From: Marinibacterium anthonyi
Lineage (GTDB): Bacteria; Pseudomonadota; Alphaproteobacteria; Rhodobacterales; Rhodobacteraceae
Direction of reading: 5' to 3'
DNA length: 64,000 bases
Assembly: GCA_003217735.2 (NCBI GenBank)
Contig: CP031585.1
Coordinates: 4,977,501-5,041,500 of the forward strand
In this document: one piece after another, positions 26,463 to 33,782 of the stretch
Layout of the letters: each line of letters opens with the position of its first letter
How positions within the stretch are numbered: the stretch's first letter is position 1
The notes under the pieces: generated by a model
Told to the model about the DNA's origin: nothing
Databases searched by the model: none
What the model saw: the letters and a program-made list of their open reading frames with translations, nothing else
Position numbers and translations under genes: made by a program

Positions 26463-28430
26463 TCATTCCGCCGCCATCCTTGTCGTCACCGGCACCACCG
26501 CCGCCGCCCGGATCTCAAGCGTGGCCGAAATCGCCCCCTTGCGCCCGTCCTCGTAGGTCACTTCCGTGCGCGTGCTGATCTGTTCCGACCCGTCGTAAAG
26601 CGCGGCGATGATATCGGCGAACTTCTCCTCGATGATCCGCCGCCGCACCTTGCGGGTCCGCGTCAGCTCTCCGTCATCCGCGTCCAGTTCCTTGTGCAGC
26701 ACGACAAAGCGGTGCACCTGGCAGGCCGACAGCATCGGATCCTCGGCAAGCGAACGGTTGACCTCCTCCACATGCGCCTGGATCGCCCCCAGAACCTGGG
26801 GATGCCCGGCCAGTTCCTGGTAGGACGAATAGGAGATGTTGTTCCGCTCCGCCCAATTGCCCACGGACGTCAGGTCGATGTTGATGAAGGCGACGCATTC
26901 GCTGCGTCCGTTCCCGAAGACCACAGCCTCAAGAATGTTGGGAAAGAACTTCAGCTTGTTCTCGACGTATTTCGGCGCGAACAGCGATCCGTCCGCCATC
27001 TTGCCCACGTCCTTGGCCCGGTCGATGATCCGCAGGTGGCCCGAGCTTTCCTCGATGAACCCCGCATCCCCCGTCGCCACCCAGCCTTCGGCGTCCTTGG
27101 TGCCTGCCGTGCTTTCGGGGTTCTTGTAATATTCCACGAACACCCCGGGCGAGCGATAGAACACCTCGCCCGACTCCGCGATCTTCAGCTCCACCTGCGG
27201 GCAGGGCACGCCGACCGTGTCCAGACGCACCTCGCCATCGGGCTGGGCGGTGATGAAGACCGTGGCTTCGGTCTGCCCGTACAGCTGTTTCAGGTTGATC
27301 CCCAGCGAGCGGTAGAAATCAAAGATCTCGGGCCCGATCGCCTCGCCCGCCGTGTACCCCACCCGGACCCGCGTCAGCCCCAGCGAATTCTTCAGCGGCC
27401 CGTAGATCAACACGTTGCCCACGGCGTATTTCAACCGATCCATCGCGCTGACCGGCTTGCCGTCCAGGATCTTCGATCCGACCTTGCGCGCATGGGCCAT
27501 GAAGGTGTCGAACAGCCATTTTTTCAGCCGCCCGGCGTCCTCCATCCGGATCATCACCTGGGTCAGCTGGGTTTCGAACACGCGCGGGGGGCCGAAGAAA
27601 TAGGTCGGCCCGATCTCGCGCAGGTCGGTCACCATGGTTTCGGGGCTTTCCGGGCAGTTCACGCAGAACCCGTTCCAATAAGCCTGCCCGACCGAAAAGA
27701 TGAAATCCCCCACCCAGGCCATCGGCAGGTACGACAGGATATCCTCGCCGCTGGTCAGGTGATCGAACTCGGACGAATTCCTGGAACTCTCGATCACGTT
27801 GCGGTTCGACAGCACCACGCCCTTGGGCCGCCCCGTCGTCCCCGAGGTGTAAAGCATCACGCAGATCGTGTCGTAATCGGGCTTGCTCCGCCGCCGCTGC
27901 AGCTCGGCCCACAGCTCATCCCGGGCGGCCCGGCCCTGCTGCTGGACATGGGCGTAATCGTGCAGCGTGGTGTGGTCGTATTTCCGCAGGCCCCGCGCAT
28001 CGAAATAGATCAGGTGTTCGAACTGGTACAGCTGGTCCTGCACCTCGATCACCTTGTCCACCTGTTCCTGGTCGCCCGCGATCACGAAGCGCGCGCCGCA
28101 ATGGCCCAGCACATAGGCCATCTCCTCGGCGCCGGCGTCCTGGTACAGCGGCACCGGGATCGCGCCGACCATCTGCGCGGCGACCATCGACCAGTACAGG
28201 TAAGGCCGGTTGCGCCCGATCACGGCGATGAAATCGCCCTCGTTGACGCCCAGGTTGATGAACCCCAGCGCCAGCGACTCGATCTCGGCCGCGGTCTGCG
28301 CCCAGGTCCAGCTTTGCCAGATCCCGAATTCCTTTTCGCGATAGGCGGGCTTGTCGCCCATCACCTTCGCATTGCGTTCCAGCAGCGCCGGAAGCGACTG
28401 AATATCCGACGGGACCCCTGACAAAGCCAT
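26463..28430 (-). CDS. AMP-dependent acyl-CoA synthetase heading the transporter operon
   Basis: A 655-residue adenylate-forming enzyme of the long-chain acyl-CoA synthetase type. Motifs in order: LYTSGTTGRPKGVVLSNRN (phosphate loop, about 193-211), LYGQTEATVFITAQ (about 356), GWVATGDAGFI (about 446) and the hinge RAKDVGKMADGSLFAPKYVE. It activates an imported carboxylic acid to its CoA thioester through an acyl-AMP. It is the first gene of the eight-gene minus-strand operon, with GGGGAGGAGG upstream, and faces the divergent sensor kinase. The same order (ligase, LivG, LivH, LivM, binding protein, LivF, PaaK-like) recurs in other proteobacteria. Confidence 0.92.
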   Translation of the reverse strand: MALSGVPSDIQSLPALLERNAKVMGDKPAYREKEFGIWQSWTWAQTAAEIESLALGFINLGVNEGDFIAVIGRNRPYLYWSMVAAQMVGAIPVPLYQDAGAEEMAYVLGHCGARFVIAGDQEQVDKVIEVQDQLYQFEHLIYFDARGLRKYDHTTLHDYAHVQQQGRAARDELWAELQRRRSKPDYDTICVMLYTSGTTGRPKGVVLSNRNVIESSRNSSEFDHLTSGEDILSYLPMAWVGDFIFSVGQAYWNGFCVNCPESPETMVTDLREIGPTYFFGPPRVFETQLTQVMIRMEDAGRLKKWLFDTFMAHARKVGSKILDGKPVSAMDRLKYAVGNVLIYGPLKNSLGLTRVRVGYTAGEAIGPEIFDFYRSLGINLKQLYGQTEATVFITAQPDGEVRLDTVGVPCPQVELKIAESGEVFYRSPGVFVEYYKNPESTAGTKDAEGWVATGDAGFIEESSGHLRIIDRAKDVGKMADGSLFAPKYVENKLKFFPNILEAVVFGNGRSECVAFINIDLTSVGNWAERNNISYSSYQELAGHPQVLGAIQAHVEEVNRSLAEDPMLSACQVHRFVVLHKELDADDGELTRTRKVRRRIIEEKFADIIAALYDGSEQISTRTEVTYEDGRKGAISATLEIRAAAVVPVTTRMAAE

Positions 28431-28677
28431 GGTCGCGACCTCCTCCCCTTGCCCGGTCTCCTCCGACCGGTTGGTTGCCGCGAAACTTCATTCCGTTTTC
28501 GTCGGCACCTTGTTGTATCGGGACCAATGCTTTCCTGATGTTTACCAAATCCTAACGAATTGTAACAACGCCTGCGCCGGCGCGGCCAGGGCGACATCAA
28601 GGTGACAAGCCCCGCGTCACCCGACATGATGCCCCCGAGGCAGGAGATGGGGGCAGGAGGAGGCCCGCGACCCGCAG

Positions 28678-30579
28678 ATGGACCGCACCGAGCACAAGAC
28701 CAAGGCATTGACCACGGCGGGGCTGAACCTGATCGCGCAGGCCCTGTCGATCTATGGCAGCGACCTGCGGCTGGCGGTCAGCAACCGCCGGTTCCAGACC
28801 ATGTTCGACCTGCCCGACGCCCTGGCCCTGCCCGGCGCCCGGTTCGACGACACCATCCGCCACCTGGCCGAAACCGGTGAATACGGGCCGGTTGACGATA
28901 TCGAAAGCTTTGTCGCCATCCGGGTCGAACAGGCGCAGAACTTCGAACCCCATTACATGGAACGCACCCGGTCCAACGGGCGCACCATATCGGTCGAGGG
29001 CGCGCCGCTGCCCCAGGGCGGCTGGGTCACCGTCTATACCGACATCACCCTGGTGAAGGAAACCGAGGCCCTGTTGCGCGCCCGGTCCGAGGAACTGTCC
29101 GAACGCCTGCTGGCCCATACCGAGGAGCTGTCGCAGACCAACCGCCAGCTGGCCGCCACCAATGCCGCGCTGGAAGAAGCGCAGCGCGAACTGCGCGAGA
29201 TCGAGGCGCGCACGCGCCTGACGACCGAGATGATGCCGGCCCATATCGCCCACGTGGACCGCACCGGCCACTACACCTATTCGAACCAGCGCCTGACACG
29301 CATCCTGCCCGGCCGGCCGTCGACCATCCTCGGCATGCATATCTCGGACGCGCTTGGCGCCTCGGCCTACGGCGCGATCGAACCGCATCTGAAACAGGCC
29401 TTCGCCGGCGGGGATTCCGTGTTCGAATTCACCGACGGCCTCAGCGAACGGCGCATCCGCGTGGCGTTCACCCCCGACGCATTCGGCGGGGTCTACATCC
29501 TGTCGATGGACGTGACCGAAGAAACCCAGGCCCGCGCCGCCCTGCAACAGGAACGCCGCCGCGCCACCGCCGCGCAGCTGACCAGCGGGCTGGCGCATGA
29601 CTTTTCCAACCTGCTGACCGTGATCCTGGCCATGCAGGGCAAACTGGAACGCATGGACCTGCCGCCCGAGGCCAGGCGCATGGTCGCCGCCACGCGATCC
29701 GCCGCGCTGCGCGGCGGGCGGCTGCTGAACCGCATCGCCGACATGACCGGCCGCGCCGCGCCGCGGCCCGAACCCACCGACCTGCATCAGCTGTTTCGCG
29801 ACCTCAAGACACTGGCCGAACCGACGCTGCCGCAGGGGATGGGCCTGTCGGTGGTCGACATGATGCCCGACACGCTGGTGATGCTCGATGCCGGGCGGCT
29901 GCAGGACGGGCTTTTGAACCTGATCCTGAACGCCCGCGACGCCTGCGGGCTGAACGGCCAGCTCGCGGTCAGCGCCCATGTCGCCGGCGACGCCTGGATC
30001 GAGATATCGGTCACCGACACCGGCCCCGGATTTTCGCCCGAGGCTTTGGAAAAGGCCATAAACCCCTTCTTCACGACCAAGGGCGGCGAGGGGTCGGGCC
30101 TGGGCCTGCCCATGGTCTACGATACCGTCAAAAGCGCCGGCGGCCGTCTGGACCTGTCGAACACGCCCACCGGCGCCAAGGTCACCATGCGCCTGCCCTA
30201 TCGCCCCGCGCCCGACCTGCCCCGCGGCCTTGTCCTGCTGGTCGAGGACAATCCCGACCTGCGCGTGTCCGTGCGCGAGATGCTGACCGGCCTGGGCCTG
30301 AGCGTGATCGAAGCCAACGCCGTGGCCGAGGCCCGCGCCCTGATCGCCAGCCTGCCCGACATCGCCTTTGTCCTGTCGGACCTGCGGCTGGCGGGCGAGG
30401 AAACCGGGCTGGACCTGGCCTGCGCCGCGCGGGACAGCCGCGCCCGGCTGATCTTCATGACCTCGCTGCCGCCCGACGACCCGCTGCACCGCGACGCCGC
30501 CGCGTTGGCGCCGGTTCTGTCCAAACCCTTTGCCCCCGCCGCGCTGGCCACCGCCCTGATCGACGAGGCCGCCGCATGA
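28678..30579 (+). CDS. PAS hybrid histidine kinase with receiver domain
   Basis: A 633-residue soluble sensor. Residues 1-125 are a PAS-like domain (DLRLAVSNRRFQTMFDLP ... GGWVTVYTDIT), 125-195 a coiled coil, and 195-285 a second PAS (HIAHVDRTGHYTYSNQRL). The phospho-acceptor box GLAHDFSNLL follows with H307, then the ATPase boxes LNLILNARDA, DTGPGFSPE and GSGLGLPMVYD, and from about 520 a receiver domain (LLVEDNPDLR, SDLRL with the acceptor Asp, SKPF). No membrane segment is seen, so it senses a cytoplasmic signal. The downstream regulator overlaps it by ATGA. It is divergent from the acyl-CoA synthetase, so it is a candidate regulator of that operon. Confidence 0.92.
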   Translation: MDRTEHKTKALTTAGLNLIAQALSIYGSDLRLAVSNRRFQTMFDLPDALALPGARFDDTIRHLAETGEYGPVDDIESFVAIRVEQAQNFEPHYMERTRSNGRTISVEGAPLPQGGWVTVYTDITLVKETEALLRARSEELSERLLAHTEELSQTNRQLAATNAALEEAQRELREIEARTRLTTEMMPAHIAHVDRTGHYTYSNQRLTRILPGRPSTILGMHISDALGASAYGAIEPHLKQAFAGGDSVFEFTDGLSERRIRVAFTPDAFGGVYILSMDVTEETQARAALQQERRRATAAQLTSGLAHDFSNLLTVILAMQGKLERMDLPPEARRMVAATRSAALRGGRLLNRIADMTGRAAPRPEPTDLHQLFRDLKTLAEPTLPQGMGLSVVDMMPDTLVMLDAGRLQDGLLNLILNARDACGLNGQLAVSAHVAGDAWIEISVTDTGPGFSPEALEKAINPFFTTKGGEGSGLGLPMVYDTVKSAGGRLDLSNTPTGAKVTMRLPYRPAPDLPRGLVLLVEDNPDLRVSVREMLTGLGLSVIEANAVAEARALIASLPDIAFVLSDLRLAGEETGLDLACAARDSRARLIFMTSLPPDDPLHRDAAALAPVLSKPFAPAALATALIDEAAA

Positions 30580-31277
30580 GCGCGCCGCTGGTGATGATCC
30601 TCGACGACGAACCGGCGATCCGCGACGTGCTGGCCGACGCGCTGGAAGAGGCCGGGTTTCGCACCCAGTGCTTTTCCCGCGCCGCCCCGTTCGAGACCGC
30701 GCTGAAACGCACGCCCCCCGCCGTCTGCCTGGTGGACCTGTCGCTGCCCGACACCGACGGGCTGGCGCTGGTCCACCGGCTGGCGCTGGAACAGGGGGCG
30801 GTGGTGATCATCATATCCGGCCGGGCACAGGTGCATGACCGGGTGACCGGGCTGGAGCTGGGCGCCGACGATTACATCACCAAGCCCTTCGACCCGACCG
30901 AAGTCGTCGCCCGCATCCGCGCGCGCCTGCGATCGGGGCGCACCACGCCGTCGGGCGGCGACACGGCGCGCTTCAACGGCTGGACCGCGCATTTCGACCG
31001 CTACCTGCTGGAAGACGATACCGGTGCGGAAACCCCGATCTCGCATGCCGAGGGCGAAGTGCTGCGGCTGTTCCTGGAAAGTCCCAAGCGCCTGATCTCG
31101 CGCATGCAGATGCAGGAAACGCTGGGCGGCGCGGCGGGCGAAAGCTTTGACCGGGCAATGGACGTCCGCATCTCGCGCCTGCGCCAGAAGCTGAAGGAGG
31201 ATCCGAAGAACCCGCGCCTGATCAAGACGATCTATGGCGCCGGGTACATCTTTCTGGGCGACGTCGACTGGGCCTAG
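30576..31277 (+). CDS. OmpR-family response regulator
   Basis: A 233-residue regulator: receiver domain with acidic DDE (10-12), phospho-acceptor D54 in CLVDLSLPD and the Lys of DYITKPFD, then a winged-helix domain (ISHAEGEVLRLFLE ... VRISRLRQKLKEDPKNPRLIKTIYGAGY). Its ATG overlaps the kinase stop, so the pair is translationally coupled. Likely partner of the hybrid kinase, possibly through the kinase's own receiver as a relay or brake. It ends four bases into the convergent LysR gene. Confidence 0.94.
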   Translation: MSAPLVMILDDEPAIRDVLADALEEAGFRTQCFSRAAPFETALKRTPPAVCLVDLSLPDTDGLALVHRLALEQGAVVIIISGRAQVHDRVTGLELGADDYITKPFDPTEVVARIRARLRSGRTTPSGGDTARFNGWTAHFDRYLLEDDTGAETPISHAEGEVLRLFLESPKRLISRMQMQETLGGAAGESFDRAMDVRISRLRQKLKEDPKNPRLIKTIYGAGYIFLGDVDWA

Positions 31278-32146
31278 GCCACGAATTCGCCCCGCCGCGC
31301 CCGCAGGGCCGGCACAAGCATGTCGCGGAACGCCTTCACCTTGGCGGATGGCCAGACGTCCTGATGCGCCATCACCCAGACGTCCGCGTAAGCCTGCGGC
31401 GGCAGCAACGGCACCTGCACCAGCCCGTGCGTGGACCGACCGAGGAACATGGGCAGCCGCACCACGCCCAGCCCGGCCTGCGCCGCCCCCAGCATCGCCA
31501 CCATGTCGTCAAGCACATAGCGCACCCGCGACGCCGGCGCGCGCTCCAGCGCCAGCCTGGGCACATGCGGATGGCCTTCGTAGACGATCCAGTCCACCGG
31601 CAACTCGGGATCCAGGCTTTCGGCGTAAGCGGGGCTCGCATAGCTTGCCGTCTGCTGCGCACAGACCTTGCGCCCCTTGATCCGGGGACTGTCCCCCGGC
31701 GATCCACTGATCCTGAGCGCCAGGTCGGCCTCGCGCCGCGACAGGTCCAGGAGGTCGTTGGTCGCGCGCAGGACAAGCTCGACCTCCGGATGCGCCTCCG
31801 AAAACAACTGCAGGACCGGCGCGATAAAGGGCCCGATCAGCAGTTGCGGCGCGGTGATGACCAGCGGGCCGGTCAGCCGCCGGTCTTCTCCCTGCAGGCG
31901 GCGCATCAGGGCCAATTGTTCCGCCTCCATCCGCTGGGCGTGATCGGCCATGGCCCGTGCGGCCCCGGTCGGGCGATATCCGTCGGACAAACGTTCGAAA
32001 AGCTGCACGCCCGTGGTCTCTTCGATGTGCTGAACCCGGCGGGCCACGGTGGTATAGCTCACCCCCAGCGCCTGCCCCGCCGCGGCCAGCGTCTTGGCGC
32101 GCACCAGCGCCAGCACCGTCCTGATGTCGTCCCAATCCGCATCCAT
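31274..32146 (-). CDS. LysR-family transcriptional regulator
   Basis: A 290-residue regulator. N-terminal winged helix (DDIRTVLALVRAKTLAAAGQ, then LGVSYTTVARRVQHIEETTGVQLFER) and a periplasmic-binding-type effector domain (LTGPLVITAPQLL ... VLDDMVAMLGAAQAGLGVVRLP). The ATG at 32146 aligns with the family start. Two closely spaced inverted repeats in the gap to the divergent DUF1330 gene are probable binding sites, one covering its own start codon, suggesting autorepression and control of the neighbour. Confidence 0.92.
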   Translation of the reverse strand: MDADWDDIRTVLALVRAKTLAAAGQALGVSYTTVARRVQHIEETTGVQLFERLSDGYRPTGAARAMADHAQRMEAEQLALMRRLQGEDRRLTGPLVITAPQLLIGPFIAPVLQLFSEAHPEVELVLRATNDLLDLSRREADLALRISGSPGDSPRIKGRKVCAQQTASYASPAYAESLDPELPVDWIVYEGHPHVPRLALERAPASRVRYVLDDMVAMLGAAQAGLGVVRLPMFLGRSTHGLVQVPLLPPQAYADVWVMAHQDVWPSAKVKAFRDMLVPALRARRGEFVA

Positions 32147-32196
32147 GCATGCATATTCGCATGCAGCGTGTGCAAACTCACGCGTATTCGCGTGCA
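32146..32196. promoter_or_regulatory. Probable LysR binding sites
   Basis: Two inverted repeats: TGCATGC-6-GCATGCA (32146-32165) and CACGCG-4-CGCGTG (32179-32194). Overlaid is a direct repeat, TATTCGCATGCA (32154-32165) and TATTCGCGTGCA (32185-32196), 31 bases apart or about three helical turns, as expected for two LysR dimers on one DNA face. Confidence 0.6.
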
Positions 32197-32240
32197 CCGA
32201 CCTGCGGCTACCCTGCCCCCATCAGCAAACGGAGCCTTCG

Positions 32241-32522
32241 ATGACCTACGCGATCTTCACCGCAACCATAACCAACCCCGAGTCCCTGGCCGCCTATTCG
32301 AAAGTCGGCGCCGCCGCTTTGGAAAAGCACGGTGGCAAGGTCGTGAAAATGGCCCGCCCGCCGGCCACGCTCGACGGGCTGGTGGCGATGCCGGACATCG
32401 CCGCCGTGCTGGCCTTTCCCGACCGTGCCTCGGCCGAAGCCTGGATCGGGGACCCCGAGCTTGTCGATGCGCACGCCCTGCGCCGTGGCGCAGGGGCGAC
32501 ATCGATCATGTTGCTGGACTAA
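32241..32522 (+). CDS. DUF1330 family protein
   Basis: A 93-residue dimeric alpha-beta barrel protein ([20 protein letters not shown] ... [19 protein letters not shown]), a family without a firm biochemical function. ACGGAG precedes the ATG at 32241. Divergent from the LysR gene with shared operator-like repeats, so it is the likely target of that regulator. Its last 17 bases overlap the convergent M20 hydrolase gene. Confidence 0.87.
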   Translation: MTYAIFTATITNPESLAAYSKVGAAALEKHGGKVVKMARPPATLDGLVAMPDIAAVLAFPDRASAEAWIGDPELVDAHALRRGAGATSIMLLD

Positions 32523-33711
32523 GCCGCGCGACAGCGTCCCCCAGAACCTCGATGCCGGTCACAAGATCGGCTTCGGCGGTGTCTTCGGCGAAATCGTGGC
32601 TGATCCCCTTGATGGACGGCACGAACAGCATCGCGACGGGCATCATCTGCGCCACGTTGGTCGCGTCGTGCAGCGCGCCTGACGGCATTTCGCGCCATTT
32701 GCCCGGCGCCTTGTCGGCAGCCGCGGCCGCCAGGACCCCCTTCAGCTTGGGATCCATGGCGACCGGGTTCAGCCACATCATGTCCCCGAATTCCAGGCCC
32801 ATGCCCCGCTCTTCCGCCACTTCCGCGGCGGTCTCGCGGATGATCTCCTCCATCCGGGCCATCCGGTCGGTTTCCGCGTCCCGCCATTGCATGGAAAACG
32901 TGACCTTGCCCGGCACGACCGAAGTCGCGTTGGGGTGCAGGTTCACATAGCCCGTGGTCCAGACCGTGCGCGGGGTGACCACGTTGCGGAACCGGTCATT
33001 GATCCTTGCGCTGAACGCGGCCAGCGCCTGGAAGGCGTCCTTGCGCAGGTGCATCGGCGTGGTGCCGGCGTGGTTCTGTTCGCCGTCGAACACGATCTTA
33101 ATGCTGCGGATGCCGACGATATCGGTGACGACACCGATTGTGTCACCTTCGGCGTCCAGCCAGGGGCCCTGCTCGATATGCATCTCCACGAAGCCGGTGA
33201 ATTGTTTCGGATCCACCGGCCCATCCACCCGGTCGCCCAGCACCGCCCGCGCATCGGCCAGGGTCACCCCGTCGGTGTCCGTCAGCGTGTCGGCGGCCTC
33301 CTGGCTCATGTGGCCGCACCAGACGGCGCTGCCCGTGGTGACGCCAAAGCGGCCTTCCTCGTCCTCGAAGGACACCATCGACACCGCGGGCCCGCCGGCT
33401 TCCTTCGCCGCGCGGGCGACTTCCAGCGCGGCAATGACGCCAAGCGCGCCATCCAGCCAGCCGCCTTCGGGCTGGCTGTCGGAATGGGACCCCATGAGCA
33501 GCGACGGCCCTTCGGCCAGACCGAAGAGGTTGCCCATCTCGTCGAAATGCGGTGTCAGGCCGGCGGCGCGGATCTGTTCGGCAAGCCAGTCCCGGGCGGC
33601 CAGGTCCGCGTCGCTGTAGGCGCGGCGGATGACGCCCTTGCCGACGCCGGAGGCGCCGAAGGAGCGCAGCTTGTGGAGGTCGGCCAGAAACCGATCGGGC
33701 TGGATGCGCAC
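32506..33711 (-). CDS. Zn-dependent amidase/hydantoinase-carbamoylase (M20 family)
   Basis: A 401-residue enzyme of the allantoate amidohydrolase, beta-ureidopropionase and N-carbamoyl-amino-acid hydrolase group. Metal ligands are visible in [20 protein letters not shown] (His and Asp) and [10 protein letters not shown] (Glu pair), with [10 protein letters not shown] (His) in the middle and the dimerisation domain around [20 protein letters not shown]. It cleaves a ureido or amide group from a small nitrogen compound; the exact substrate is not predictable. It lies 71 bases downstream of the formate dehydrogenase gene on the same strand, separated by tandem palindromes. Confidence 0.9.
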   Translation of the reverse strand: MRIQPDRFLADLHKLRSFGASGVGKGVIRRAYSDADLAARDWLAEQIRAAGLTPHFDEMGNLFGLAEGPSLLMGSHSDSQPEGGWLDGALGVIAALEVARAAKEAGGPAVSMVSFEDEEGRFGVTTGSAVWCGHMSQEAADTLTDTDGVTLADARAVLGDRVDGPVDPKQFTGFVEMHIEQGPWLDAEGDTIGVVTDIVGIRSIKIVFDGEQNHAGTTPMHLRKDAFQALAAFSARINDRFRNVVTPRTVWTTGYVNLHPNATSVVPGKVTFSMQWRDAETDRMARMEEIIRETAAEVAEERGMGLEFGDMMWLNPVAMDPKLKGVLAAAAADKAPGKWREMPSGALHDATNVAQMMPVAMLFVPSIKGISHDFAEDTAEADLVTGIEVLGDAVARLSPAT

Positions 33712-33728
33712 GTTTCACCTTCCTGTCC

Positions 33729-33779
33729 CGAGAAAATTCGGCGAATTTTCTCGAATAGAGAATTTTCGTGGAAAATTCT
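33729..33779. repeat. Tandem palindromes built from GAAAATTC
   Basis: CGAGAAAATTC-GGC-GAATTTTCTCG (33729-33753, perfect eleven-base arms) is followed six bases later by AGAATTTTC-GTG-GAAAATTCT (33759-33779, perfect nine-base arms). Four copies of the same eight-mer alternate in orientation and can also pair across the two units. They fill almost the whole gap between formate dehydrogenase and the M20 hydrolase. Confidence 0.8.
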
Positions 33780-33782
33780 TGG

